64,000 bases of DNA from Gambelia wislizenii (Eukaryota > Chordata > Lepidosauria > Squamata > Crotaphytidae). Every line of letters begins with the position of its first letter. Position 1 is the stretch's first letter. The stretch lies in the NCBI GenBank assembly GCA_030847615.1, contig JAUMIR010000004.1:232542501-232606500 (forward strand), in the 5' to 3' direction. The position numbers and the translations under genes were made by a program. Below are positions 11,110 through 22,376 of the stretch, in pieces. The notes under the pieces were generated by a model. It ran no database searches, was not told the origin of the DNA, and saw only the letters and a list, made by a program, of their open reading frames with translations.

Positions 11110-11250
11110 TTGAATCTATATCCCAACTTTCTCCTGAGATGGGATTCAAGGCAGCTTACAATAATTTTAAGAAGGTCAAGCTAAAATGTTAATTTACAAA
11201 GTTTTTAAAAGAATTGAATAATATTATTTTTAAAACATGATTAAAAACAG
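11061..11250 (-). repeat. (TTTA)n with LINE 3'-type flank
   Basis: About a dozen TTTA units (11061-11112) followed by a CTATATCCCAACTTTCTCC block and CAAGGCAGCTTACAAT. The same consensus (TATATCCCGCCTTTCTC...GGCAGCTTACAA) recurs at 41800-42250 and 48590-49070, and weakly at 16480-16560 and 33464-33540. It is a widespread interspersed repeat that I cannot assign firmly to a clade. Confidence 0.5.
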
Positions 11251-12459
11251 TTATTTAAAGCATAACTTGTTGGGCCTTGGTACTAAAACTGTAACTAACT
11301 ACATTTTGAAAGTAACTTTTCAAGCTCTGGTATCATTGGCGTTCAGGGATTTGACATTTTTGTATTTGTTTAGGAGCAAACTACAGGAAGAAGTGGGAAA
11401 AACAAAGATGGAAGAAAAATCAGAAAGAAAATTTCTGGACTAGAATGACTCTTGGATCTCTCTGGCTTTTCTTCGCAAACGAAGATTCAGGAAGGACTCA
11501 TCCTGCGCTTTCTGCAAGCACGCTGATGACTAAAAAGGCCAATCCGAGCTAAACAAGTCCAGTTGCAGAAAGCACAGCAGAAGGTCTCCTTGGGTGATGT
11601 TTCCGGGTTGTGATTCTTTCTGCGTTGTCGTTTCTCTTCAAGACTTGTTCGGCGTGTGTTCTCAAATATGGCTGCACCATTGTGGATAGTGTGTCTCCAT
11701 GCCTCTCGATGTGAGGCCAGGCCGGACCATTGTTGGTGATCAATTTGGCCGAGCCTGAGGTGTTGTTTCAGGAAGTCCTTGTATTGCTTTTTTGGAGTGC
11801 CCCTCTTACGCTGACCCGTGGCGAGTTCACCGTAGAGTACTATTTTTGGGAGGCAATGGTCCTCCATCCTAGAAATGTGCCCTGCCCAGCGCAGCTGCGT
11901 TCTCTATATCATGACTTCAATGCTGGTGATCTCTGCTTGCTCAAGGACAGCTACATTCATCACATAGTCAGTCCAGTGTATGTTTAGGATTGTGCGTATA
12001 CAGCACTGATGAAAGCATTCGAGGAGTCATAAGTGTTGGCGATAGGTGACCCATGTTTCAGACTCGTAATGGAGAATAGACAGTACAATGGCTCTATACA
12101 GATTGATTTTTGTTCTTCGCCTCAGGTGTTTATTACTCCAGACTCTTTTGTAAAGTCTTCCAAATGCACTATATGCCTTTGCTAATCTGTGATCGATCTC
12201 TTTGTCCAGTGATGGCGAACCTATGACACATGTGTCAGCACTGACACGCGTAGCCATTTGTGCTGACACACGGCCGTAGGCTTCCTCCTCCCCGCCCCCA
12301 GCCGCAACCTCAACACCCTCCCTAAAGTGGTGATCTGGGCTTCAAAGCCTCACTTTAGGGAGGGGGGGAAGGAAAGTGGCAGGCAGGGCTATGAAGCCCC
12401 AATCAACACTTTAGGGAGGTGGGGGGTGGAGCGTTCCCCCCACCTGGCCACCCCCCCTG

Positions 12460-13245
12460 AGGCCTGCCGTGCTTACCCGGAGCCGCCTCGGAAAGGCCAG
12501 GTAAGGTGGCTGGCAGGCGGGACTCTGCCGGGGAAGGCGGCGGGCGAGCAGAAGGGTGGCCACCCGGCCTCTCCCCGGCCTTCCCAATGTGGCTCTGAAG
12601 CCTTGGAGCTGCCTCGGAAAGGCCAGGGAAGATGACGGGCGAGTGGGAGGGTGGGCGCCTTGCCTCTCCCCGGCCTTCCCGAGGTGGCTCTGAAGCCTCG
12701 GAGCCGCCTTGGAAAGGCCGGGGAAGATGGCGGGTGAGTGGGAGGGTGGCCACCCAGCCTCTCCCCAGCCTTTCCAAATTGGTTCCAAGGCTTCGAAGCC
12801 TTGGAGCTGCCTCAGAAAGGCTGGGGAAGATGACGGGCGAGCGGGAGGGTGGCCTCCCGGCCTCTCCCCGGCCTTCCTGAGGGGTCTCCGTGGCTTTGAA
12901 GCCACGGAGCCACCTCGGGGATGCCGGGGAAGGCAGCGGGCAAGTGGGAGGGTGGCCGCCCAACCTTCCAGAGGGGGCTCTGTGGCTTTGAAGCCACGGA
13001 GCCGCCATGGGGAGGCCGGGGAAGGCAGTGGATGGGAGGGAGGGACTCTGCCCAGCCTCTCCCCAGCCTTCCCGAGGGGGCTCCAAGGCTTCAAAGCCTC
13101 GGAGCCACCTTGGAAAGGCCGGGGAAGGTGGAGGGTGGGAGGGAGGGACTCTGCACGGGCTCTCCCCAGCCTTACCGAGGGGGCTTCGAGGCTTCAAAGC
13201 CTCGGAGCTGCCTTGGAAAGGCCGGGGAAGGCAGCGGGCAGGTCG
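12460..13245. repeat. GC-rich minisatellite inside the hAT element
   Basis: About eight diverged tandem units of roughly 95-105 bp. Each holds GCCTCTCCCCGGCCTTCC, then a GGCTCTGAAGCC...GGAGCC inverted motif, GGAAAGGCCGGGGAAG and GGGCGAGYGGGAGGGTGGC. The inner motif is self-complementary, so every unit can fold. Rich in CpG. The repeat explains the open frames of up to 355 codons on both strands. Confidence 0.8.
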
Positions 13246-13679
13246 GCCTCTTGTTTGAGCCCAGGGCACTGTGTGCAGCTTCTCCAATGGAGTCCTCCTA
13301 AATAGCTCCGCACCGGGGAGCTGCCAAAAGAGGGAGTGGGGAGAATGTGCGTGTGTGTGTGTGCATGTGGCATTGTGGGGAGCGGGAGTAAGTGCTGTGA
13401 AGGGAAGAAGCTGAGGGTCTGGGAGCTGAGGAGCTGCCTGCGTAATCGCTCCTAGGCTAGCCGGCAACACATGCTCTGGTCCATGGCTAACTCAGGCTGC
13501 CTCCTCGTCTCCAACTCCACCTTGCTCCCACACTCACTACCGTGCCCCCCAGCCTTCCTCTACCTCCAGCAGGTAAGTCCACCTCTTTTATATCTTTCCC
13601 TGCTTCACTTGTGGGTGAGGTATCCCCTCCAAAAATAAACCCATGGGTCAGAGGGAGGCCAGGGGAAATGGGGGGGAAA

Positions 13680-13878
13680 GTAGTGACGGGGCCTCCAAAG
13701 GCCCCATCGCCACTTTCAGTAGGCCGGGGTGGGGGTGTGGAGGAAAGTAGCGATGGGGCCTCCGAAGGCCCCATGGCCACTTTCAGGAGGCTGGGGAGGG
13801 GGCTGTTATTATTTGCGGATTTTTCACATTAGCAGGGGTCTTTGAAACCTAACCCCCACAAATGTGAAGGGATGACTG
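13680..13878. mobile_element. Right part of a Tigger-like MITE inside the hAT element
   Basis: The end AATGTGAAGGGATGACTG is followed by TA and matches the right ends of the elements at 5855-6089 and 32856-33217. Upstream are two units of a GC-rich repeat of about 65 bp (GGGGCCTCCAAAGGCCCCAT and GGGGCCTCCGAAGGCCCCAT, each followed by CGCCACTTTCAG or a near variant). The left terminus was not found. Confidence 0.55.
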
Positions 13879-14119
13879 TACATTTAATTACTCAGTTGTC
13901 ACATGAGTTGTGACAACTTATTAATTATTAATAAACAATTAATAATATTGTTGATTAAACAGTAAATATCACAAAATAATGTTTTTTCCTCAAAGTGACA
14001 CACCACCCGAGTTATGCTCAGTTTTTTGGCGACGTTTGACACACCAAGATCAAAAGGTTGCCCATCACTGTCTTTGTCAGTCTTGGCATCTGAGGAGATG
14101 ATGCTTGGATACTGCCACT

Positions 14120-14850
14120 ATTAATAAGAGGGTCTTTGTTGGCTCCTTTGCCACAACTTTTGGTCCCTGACCTCACTCAATATTACCTTGATTGTTCTCC
14201 ATGCACAAGGATCCCCAGAATGCCCTTCTATTTACAAAGAAGTGGAGATAAAATTGAACAATTCCACTTAGGCTAGAGACATTAGCTTTTACTCCCTCTA
14301 GAGGCAAGAGTTAGCTAAGCAGTGATGGAGGGTTTCCTTGTGTGATATGCATCATCTCATCTACCTCCAAAAAGCCACAGCTGCAAACATTTTGCATATA
14401 ATTTTGGAGGTAAGAGATTTGTAGATTCTTATTGGCTCTTCTTGGTTCTCAGGTGTTTCCTGTTGTGGTGATAACACAAACACAACCAAGGACTTACTCT
14501 CTGCCCACTCTGAGAAACCCAGTGACTCCTGCTCAAGGTTACCAGGAATAATATGGGACAGGGCTGCTGTCCCTTCAATGGTTGTGTAGTGAAGGGAATT
14601 TCAGTAGAGGTTGCTGGTCACACTTATTTCATTGGACAACCCTACTCCTGCTCCAAGTATGCTATGGGCCAACACAGTAGGTTTACACAGCTTGTGATAT
14701 CTCTAGATCTAGCCTAAAGATTATTCCACTCCAAGGCTATAGCTATGGGGTGGGGATGATGTCATTGCTTCTCCAAATAACAATTCTGCCGCTGCCCTCC
14801 CCCCACCAAAAAAAACCCAACAAATTTCTTGCATTTCAAAGTGAGACACT
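14120..14850. other. Intergenic sequence, one possible inverted-repeat relic
   Basis: 14560-14640 contains TGTGTAGTGAAGGGAATTTC AGTAGAGGTTGC-like wording similar to the interior of the elements at 1153 and 28013, but without clear arms. Nothing else recognised. Confidence 0.35.
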
Positions 14851-14857
14851 GAAAATT

Positions 14858-15000
14858 TCCCTTGGTTTTTTTCCGGGCTGTGAGGCCATGTTCTGGAAGA
14901 GTTTATTTCTGACGTTTCACCTGCATCTGTGGCTGGCATCATCAAAGAATGGTTGGGTAGGAGTGGGGGGGGGTTATATACTGTGAGCCCCTGTTGGAGA
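14858..15000 (-). pseudogene. PLE 3' end fragment, minus copy
   Basis: Minus-strand translation contains ATDAGETSEINSSRTWPHSP, the tail that follows the GIY-YIG domain in squamate PLEs. The nucleotide word GGCTGTGAGGCCATGTTCTG is shared with 18975-19060. This fragment faces a second, plus-strand fragment at 15008-15120, so the two form an inverted pair. Confidence 0.7.
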
Positions 15001-15007
15001 GGATATG

Positions 15008-15120
15008 TAAAACTGAAACATCAGAAATAAACTCTTCCAGAACACAGCCTCACAGCCTGGAAAAAAACCAAGGAAAATGTATGGATGCCAGCCGTGAAAG
15101 CCTTCGACTTCACACATTGA
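15008..15120 (+). pseudogene. PLE 3' end fragment, plus copy
   Basis: Plus-strand translation gives TSEINSSRTQPHSLEKNQGK followed by MDASRESLRLHTL, which is the continuation of the PLE tail. It is the inverted partner of 14858-15000, with about 10-40 bp of spacer. PLEs often retropose as head-to-head or tail-to-tail partial copies. Confidence 0.7.
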
Positions 15121-15164
15121 AAACTGTTCACACCAAGAACATTTGGTATGTTCTCATTCCTTTA

Positions 15165-15665
15165 GGACTTTATCAGACGCATCAATTACAGCATCATAAT
15201 AATACTACATAAACGCGAAAGGGCGTGCCTACCAAACTTGTCCAAAAGCCGTTCTATTTTATTGATGGGACAAGCCCTTTTTTCACATGAATACAGTGTT
15301 GATGGCTAGTCCAGCCAGAACATTTTGGGTGAGATCGCGACATCCAAGTAGCTGACACTCTTTTTATGAACCTCCCCTGTTTACCTGGGATTTTAAAAGT
15401 ATATTTCTGTGCTTTTGTGAACTTTTTGTGTGTTATTTTTGCTTTTATTTTTGAATTTCCCACGCTCACATCTTCTTACAAGAATCCGAAAAATTTTATT
15501 CCAGGAAGTGAACAGAGCTCCATTCACTCTTCAGTCATTGCTGGGGCTGCCTTTGGATGGGATAGAAGGTAAGTGTGGTAAAGGGGGTTCTTTTGCTGGC
15601 ATAAAAATGTCACAAATTATGCCAGCAAAAAAAACAGAAAAGGGGGGGGTAGTTTGATAAAGTCC
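15165..15665. mobile_element. TIR element, GGACTTTATCAGACG family, 501 bp
   Basis: Begins GGACTTTATCAGACGC and ends TTTGATAAAGTCC, with TTA on both flanks (15162-15164 and 15666-15668). Internal hairpins include CTTTTGCTGGCATAAAAATG opposite a TTATGCCAGCAAAA arm (about 15590-15632). It shares the GCATCA..TACAGC block near its left end with the element at 55239, and a GTGAGATCGCGACATCCA block with several others. No open frame of interest. Confidence 0.85.
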
Positions 15666-15734
15666 TTAGTAACTTTGCCTGCCCCTTTTCTTTAGATGTC
15701 CCACTTCTAAATGCTCAGCTGAAGTTTTCAGTTA

Positions 15735-15921
15735 CAGCGGGCCTTCTATATTTTTGGATTTAGCATCCACAAATTCCACCATCCCTGGCTTGATTTTTTT
15801 TTTAATCCAAGAAGCAAACCTTGATTCTTCCATTTTATATAAGGGACACCATTTTACTATGCCATTGTATATAATGGGAGGGGGCTGAAACCAAAGCCCA
15901 GTGGATACCAATGGCCTACTG
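15735..15921. mobile_element. Tigger-like MITE, 187 bp
   Basis: Starts CAGCGGGCCTTCTATATTTT and ends AATGGCCTACTG, flanked by TA on both sides. The middle, with TGCCATTGTATATAATGGGA near 15858-15880, matches the element at 5855-6089. Diverged, non-coding. Confidence 0.6.
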
Positions 15922-15924
15922 TAC

Positions 15925-18540
15925 TGCAATGCTAGAAATTTGAATAATGCTCTTATTTTGCTTTCCCCCTCCTGGTTACACCCCTATTACTTCTACCCCT
16001 CCCCACAGCTAATCAGTTTACAAGGACAAGTTCAAATAAACAGGAACATTTCTGCAAGAGCAGTTCTGGTCCAGAAATTTTCTTCCTGTCTTTTCTCCTA
16101 AGGAGATGTTCAAGTGTCAGCTGGGGAGGGAAAGTTTAACCCCTCTGTCAATAGTATCTTCTGCTTCCCAGCAAGGATTGTGAATGCTCAATAACGACAA
16201 AATACTGCCTGATTGTGTAGAGCAATGATACAACAGGGAACTTTAGAAAGGGACACATAGCTGGCTGGTCCTTGAAACAGGAACTGTAAATACTGCAACA
16301 CTGGAGCTGTAAATACTGCAAGTTTGAATTGGGCATAAATTGATTAATCTCAATGTATGAAATTAAAAGAAAATGATTTTTCTTAATGGAATCAGTTTGT
16401 CACCACACAGAGGCAAAATAAAGAGGAAACAAGAATTTCTTCTTCATTGTCAGCTATATGAAAATGTCTGTGTGTGTTTTTTTAAGTTATTTAGGTATTT
16501 ATACCCCGCTGTTCAGCCACAAAGGCTATCAGAGCGGCTTACAAACTGTTTTTAAGCAATAGCAATTTACACATCTACACTGCATTAAGCAGTTTCCAAT
16601 GTGTGTTAGCTAATTGCCCCCACAAGCCAGGTACTCATCTGTTTTGGTACAAATGTTGAGATTAGTGAAGACCTTCCAGTGTGAATTTCTAATGCTTCCT
16701 AATTACAAACTCTGCTTTAGCTCATGATGTCTGAAATTTAAGACAGTAACTACCCAAGTTATTTTACTTCAGAAAGACTGTGAGGCTCATCTTCCTTAAA
16801 AAGTTGTTTACTGACAGACTGCTGCTCAATTTACGGTAATCTCTTCAATTCCTTCTTCTGATGGTCATCCAAAATGTAACATAGATTTTTTTTTTTTCAT
16901 TTTCTCTCAGGATTATTCAGAGAATGGGAGAGATCAAAATTACAAATAGATGGTGGGCAAGAAAGATAATTCACCACTGCTCCCTTGGGTTTTAAACCTA
17001 ACTAAACAAATACCATTTTTAACTGCTTGTCCTTAAAGTAACAGAAACAAGGACTGAAAACATGATGGTAGCTGCAGAATCAGTGAACTAGACTAATGCT
17101 TATGTTTCTATAAGCATTGTAATTTTAGGCTGTCCCACTGTGTTGAGGAGACTTTACCCCTTCATTTCAAGCAGCGGGAACACTCTGTTGGAGAAATCTT
17201 CCTGAATCAATCTCTCCCTTAATCTATTATTTTCTCCAAAGTTCAGAAAAGTTTCTTTTTAGACTACAACTCCCATATTCCTCTAGGCCGGGAAACCCCT
17301 TGTTCAAAACATAACTTTCCCTCTCTTTTTTCCCTCAAAATGAAGCATGCCTTTCAGCCATGGTCCCCACATCCTGAAGGAGGCTCCCAGGCCAGGATAT
17401 TTGGAAGGCCCCCTACCCACTGCTAAGGTTAAGGTCAGCGAGATGCTCTAGAGGATTTAGAATAAAAATTAAAATAAGTCAGTTTAAATGATGACACCAA
17501 AATAATATTTATATTTATTTTTTAAAAAAACTAAAGGGATTCACATAATAAAAACTTACAAGAATATCACGCTGGGGTCCCCTCCTAATCCCGGGGTGCC
17601 CAGGACCCCAGACTAGAGCCTTGTCAGCCCCCCACGCACACTGTTTTCAGCTATGACAAAGTAGCTCCACTTTCTTACCACTGGGAAGCACAAGCACTTT
17701 ATGTTGGCCTCTCACAATTAATCAACAATGCATAGGATTCTTCGGACATAAACTTGTTATGAAAGAATTTCCCTGATACATTTCATTTTAGCACATTCAG
17801 ACAACTGTGTGCGTATTTATGCACATATTGAGGCACTGAAGAGGAAGAGTAACCCACTGAGAACTGTTGTTCCCAAAATGGTCTCCTCTGGTAGCCTATA
17901 TAGCTGGATCAATAGCCTTATCCTTTGTATCTTTAATTATATTCAATTAAACCTTGAGAAATTTGCAGACAGCACCAGTTGCTATGGTTGTATTTCTCTT
18001 TAATTACCATGCCAGTATTTTACTGCTTTCTTTTTCTGGCCTGGAAGACCATAGTGAACTGTTGATCAATATTAGAAAATCAGACAAGCATTCAAAGTAA
18101 TCTTTTTTTCTTATTCTTGATTTTTAAAAATTGCCCATCTAGAAATCTTTTAAAATGTCTCGGATAGATCCAGAGTAATAGGGTCCTACTTGAATGAGGC
18201 CTCCAGGGAATTCAAATGATAGCTTCTGTAGTTGTAAGAAGCTGAAAACAATTCAGTTTTACTCAGCTATGGTATTTGTTTTGTATAAGTCAAATCAATT
18301 TCATTTGAGAAGTTCAGAATTCAAAGAATCCTTTGATAGGAAACAGCAATGTTCCTTAAATTTAAAACAACATGTTTAAAGTTGTTTAATGTTCCTTAAA
18401 TATAAAACATGTTTAATTTCCTTAAATATAAAACAATATGGGGAAGAGATCTAATAGGCAATTCTACACTTGAGTAGTTAGTAATAAGTCTTACTGTTTT
18501 AAGTGGAGCTCTGCTTACTGTATTAGGTAAGTCCGAGTGG
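15925..18540. other. Low-copy intergenic sequence
   Basis: Mostly AT-rich unique DNA. A relic of the TATTTATACCCCGC...GCGGCTTACAA repeat sits at 16490-16560. 18340-18440 has three nearby copies of an AATGTTCCTTAAATTTAAAA-type word (a short local duplication). No gene or RNA recognised. Confidence 0.4.
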
Positions 18541-18652
18541 AAAAGTTACTTTGGGGACCACAGTTTCTAGAATCCGCCAGCCAGAATAGCCAGTGGCTGA
18601 GAGATTCAGGGAGTGCTGTAATCCAAAAAAGTAATTTTTCCAAGCACTGAAG
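18540..18652. repeat. Fold-back MITE (GGAAAAGTTACTTT ends)
   Basis: Left end GGAAAAGTTACTTTGGGGAC and right end AAAAAAGTAATTTTTCC are inverted, around a CCACAGTTTCTAGAATCC / GGGAGTGCTGTAATCC fold-back. A diverged relative is at 53827-53935 and half elements lie near 37800-37875. The layout is like the small palindromic hAT-derived repeats of amniotes; assignment is inference. Confidence 0.5.
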
Positions 18653-18959
18653 TAAGTGCCTATGAGACTGCATCCTTTAAAAAAATGAGTATCTTTAAGA
18701 TTTCATCCTAAAAAGAGAAACTCAGTTTTGTAAGTGAAATGCTTAGTTGATCAGATAGGATTAATTGATGCCTAGCACTGATATCTTCAGGCTTGTCTAA
18801 AAGAGCAATTTATCCCAACTCACCCCACCCATCCATCTGTCTTGGAGCCCTGCAGTCCAACCGACACAGGGCTCTTGCCCCATCTCACCTCTGGGCAATC
18901 CTAATGATGCTCAAAGCAAAGCTGGGGTAAACCATTTAAAACATTTTAAATTAATAGAT

Positions 18960-19854
18960 TTTTTTGTGGGTTTTTTGTGAGGCCATGTTCTAGAAGAGTT
19001 TATTCCTGATGTTTCACCTGCATCTGTGGCTGGCATCTTCAGAGAATGGTGCCATGTGGGTGTGGAGGGTTTATATACTGTGAGTCCCTGTTGAAGAGGA
19101 TTAGCATGTAAATTTGTGTATTCAGTTGCTGGATGTTCAGTTCTTAGAGTGGGAGGATATGCGAGGGTGATTAGTGTCTATTTAGTTCATGGTCCATTGT
19201 CTGCTGGGAAGCCCCCTGTCCCTGGATGGAGTTCATTTGCATGTGTTGAGTTTTTATTTAGGTGTTTTTCAGGACTGGTAGCCAAACTTTGTTTACTTTT
19301 AGGGTTTCCTTTTTCCTGTTGAAGTTGTCCAGGTGTTTGTGGATTTCAATAGCTTCCCTATGCATTCTGACCTGATAGTTGTTAGCCTGGTCCAGAATTT
19401 TGGTGTTTTCAAATAGCATTTTGTGTCCAAGTTGGTTTATAACATGTTCTGCTACTGTTGATTTTTCTGTTTAGCCCAATCTGCAGTGTTCTCATGTTCC
19501 TTGATTCGTGTTTGCACACTGCATTTAGTGGTCCCTATGTAAACTTGTCCACAGCTGCACGGTATGCAGTAAACTCCTGTGGCTGTGAGAAGGTCTCTTT
19601 TGGCCTTCACTGAGCACAGCATTTCTCAGATTTTCTTGGTTGGTCTGTAGATCATTTGGAGGCTGTGTTTCCTCATCAGTTTCCCTGTTCTGTCTGTGAC
19701 TCCTTTGATGTATGGTAAAAATACCTTCCCTTTGGGTGGTTGTTTTTCTTCACTCCTGTGGTTTTTCCTGGATCTGGCCACCCTTGCGATGTCTGAGCTG
19801 GAGTAACCATTAGCCGGTAGAGCCCAGTTTAGGTGTTTCAGTTCATCCTCCAGG
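18960..19854 (-). pseudogene. PLE, C-terminal part with GIY-YIG domain
   Basis: Minus-strand translation reads in order EDELKHLNWALPANGYSSSD, KGKVFLPYIKGVTDRTGKLM, a linker ending LLTATGVYCIPCSCGQVYIG, then TTKCSVQTRIKEHENTADWA, a block for LGHKMLFENTKILDQ and the terminal PATDAGETSGINSS-type tail. GVYCIPCSCGQVYIG is the GIY-YIG core. This is the downstream half of the element whose reverse transcriptase lies at 22377-23100; an L2 insertion separates them. There are in-frame stops, for instance just after the AKQKNQQ block. Confidence 0.85.
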
Positions 19855-22334
19855 TAAACTCCTCCACATTGTCATGGATGGATCACTTCCTGGTCAAGAA
19901 GGAACAAAGAGCCACTATCTGTCCCTCCGGGGGTGGCGGACCCACTAGAATGGTCTGCCCTCGAAGGCTAATGGAACCAACTGGTTTCAGGGTTTAATGT
20001 TTGGTAACGCCGATTATTCTGTCAAGGCTTTGGTCAGCATCTGGAACACCGATCTTACCAAGGCTATCGACACAATCGCTCCCAAGCGTCCTTTCCAGCC
20101 CGCCTCTAATCGTAAGCCCTGGTACACAGAGGAGCTTAGGAGGACGAAGCGAACTAGACAATGGCTAGAGTGCAAACGGTGGCGGACTCGACTCTTATCC
20201 AACAGAACTTGCCATAAGAAGCATCTTGATTCCTATCGGGAGGCAATGCGTGCAGCACAGAGATCCTTCTGCTCGGCACTTATTGCGTCTGCAGAGTCCC
20301 ATCCAGCAGAGCTGTTTAAGGTGGTGGGGGAGCTGACACAGGTTCCTCCTGTGCCAAACCCCCTACTTAACCCGACAACAGCCTGCTGTGATGCATTTAA
20401 CATCTACTTTGCAGATAAAATCTCTCAGATAAGAGCCAACTTGGACACCAATGTTCTGACAGAATCCATAGATGAGGCGTCCAACAACTCCGTTGATGGC
20501 ATTTTACTGGATCAGTTTCAACCTGTGAGTACCGATGACGTGGACAAGCTCCTTGGAAGACGACTTGCCTTCTTGATCCTTGTCCATCTTGGCTGGTCAT
20601 CCGGGAGGGGGGACACACTGAGAGTATTCCTATGGGATACAATCAATGCGTCCTTCAGGGAAGGTATCGTACCATCTTGTTTAAAGGAGGTGGCGGTTAA
20701 GTCACCCCTGACAAAACCTTCCCTGGACCCCCTGGACAGGAACAACTATAGACCAGTGTCCCTGTTACCTTTTTTAAGCAAGGTGATCGAGAGGGCAGTT
20801 GCCTCCCAACTCCAAGCCGTCTTAGATGAACCCGATTATCTTGATCCATTTCAAACCAGCTTCAGGGCAGGATATGGAGTTGAGAGTGCCATGGTCGCTC
20901 TAACCAACGACCTCCACTTGAGCATCGACAGGGGTAGTGTGACCCTGCTGGTGCTCTTGGATCTCTCAGTGGCCTTTGACACTATAGATCACTCCATCCT
21001 CTTGGATCGCCTGAGAGAGTTAGGAATTGGTGGCACTGCTTTGCTGTGGTTCCGTTCCTTTCTCTCGGGCAGATCCCAGAGGGTGAGGCTCGGGGACAGC
21101 TGCTCTTCCAGAATTGAGCTTAATTGCGGTGTCCCTCAGGGTGCCATCCTGTCTTCGATGCTATTTAACATTTATATGAAGCCCCTGGGAGAGATCATCT
21201 GGAGGCATGGAGTTCAGTGTCATCAGTACACAGTGTCTCAGTACACTGATGACACTCAGATATATTTCTCTATGACCAGATCGTCAGCTCAGACTTCAGA
21301 TGGCATCTCACCTCTTAATGACTGTCTCAGAGTGGTAATGGATTGGATGAGAAAAACAGATTGAGACTAAATCCAGACAAAACGGAGGTACTGACGGTCA
21401 CAGACCCGAAACCAAGTCTGGGAACACAACTTCCAGTCCTGGATGGAGTCACACTCTCCTCTAAGGACTGTGTTTGCAGTCTGGGGGTACTCCTAGATTC
21501 GTTGCTTCACATGACTAGTCAGGTAGGTGCGATGGCCAGGAGTGCCTGTTATCAGCTTCGGCTGATACACCAGCTGCGCCCTTACCTGGATACAAGGGAT
21601 CTGGAAACTGGTACATGCTTTGGTAACCTCACGGCTGGATTACTGTAATGCACTCTACATGGTGCTACCCTTGTTCCTAACCCGGAAACTTCAATTGGTA
21701 CAAAATATGGCAGCAAGGTTAATTACGGGTACATCTAGGAGAGAGCATATAACACCTGTGCTTAAATCTCTTCACTGGCTGCCGATCAGTTTCTGGGCAC
21801 AGTACAAGGTGTTGGTTTTAACCTTTAAAGCCCTACATGGCTTGGGTCCATCTTATCTCCAGGACCGTCTCATCCCATATGATCCCCCCCCGCGCACTTT
21901 GGTCCTCTGGGAGCCTATGAAAACTGCTGCAGCCTATGAAAACTAGGCTGTTGCAGACCTCCCAGAGGGCCTTCTCTTCTATGGCTCCCAGACTTTGGAA
22001 TGGCCTGCCGGCCGAGATCCATCTAATAACTACTCTTGATAGCTTCAAGAAAGCATTAAAGACGGATCTCTTCCAGCAGGCCTTCCTGGAATAACTTCCC
22101 GGCTCAAGTGGAGTTGATTGTCTACCTGCCCCCTGCCGCTATTGCCATTTTTTGTTGTATTTTGTATACTGCATTGTAATTTATGTTTGTTTTAATCCCT
22201 CACTAGTTTAATTTAGTTTTAAGGGGTGGGAGGGTTAGGACTAGGAAGGATTGTTTTAACTTGCTGTTGTTTTAATCTTGTTGTACACCGCCCTGGTTGC
22301 CGAGCAGAGGGGCGGGTTACAAATAAATAAATAA

Positions 22335-22367
<33 letters not shown>
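19855..22367 (+). mobile_element. L2-type LINE, 5' truncated, inserted in a PLE
   Basis: Encodes the end of an endonuclease region (about 19860-19990) and most of the reverse transcriptase. The longest frame, 19997-21364, has IERAVASQLQAVLDEPDYLD, LLDLSVAFDTIDHSILLDRL (motif A, about residue 325), NCGVPQGAILSSMLFNIYM (motif B) and QYTDDTQIYFSM (catalytic YxDD, about residue 416). A stop after MRKTD and frame changes at about 21610 break it; later frames give CNALYMVLPLFLTRKLQLVQ, SLHWLPISFWAQYKVLVLTF and KALHGLGPSYLQDRL. The 3' UTR ends ACCGCCCTGGTTGCCGAGCA, then (AAT)n at 22320-22367. Degraded, not active. Confidence 0.9.
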
Positions 22368-22376
22368 GTGGGGTTT

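Larger units (their letters stand above)
12207..14070. mobile_element. hAT-type DNA transposon copy, 1.86 kb, non-coding
   Basis: Ends are CAGTGATGGCGAACCTATGA and (right end, inverted) CAGTGATGGGCAACCTTTTG. It is flanked by perfect 8-bp duplications TCTTTGTC at 12199-12206 and 14071-14078, the hallmark of hAT. AT-rich subterminal DNA lies at 13880-14060. The middle (about 12380-13870) is unusually GC-rich and repetitive. Long open frames on both strands in this GC-rich part have low-complexity Pro/Gly/Arg/Ser composition and no transposase motif, so the element is non-autonomous. Confidence 0.9.
11451..14110 (-). mobile_element. ZnF-LINE copy C, split by a hAT insertion
   Basis: Two parts, 11458-12206 and 14079-14103, belong to one minus-strand copy, with CTTGGAT flanking both sides (11451-11457 and 14104-14110). 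Reading from the 5' side it encodes SSDAKTDKE, then (past the hAT element) IDHRLAKAYSAFGRLYKRVW, SNKHLRRRTKINLYRAIVLS, MEDHCLPKIVLYGELATGQR, KRGTPKKQYKDFLKQHLRLG and the terminal C2HC finger. The part before the finger corresponds to the region after the reverse transcriptase. Frameshifts near 11990-12030 disrupt it. Confidence 0.88.

Noticed and set aside
12403..13470. Open frames up to 355 codons on both strands
   Set aside because: They follow a GC-rich tandem repeat in a hAT element, are low complexity (Pro, Gly, Arg, Ser), occur on both strands at once and have no domain. Stop codons are simply rare in this composition.
19997..21364. A 455-codon frame as a functional reverse transcriptase gene
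   Set aside because: The catalytic motifs are present, but the element is 5' truncated, has a stop after MRKTD, and its C-terminal part lies in other frames. It is a dead L2 copy.
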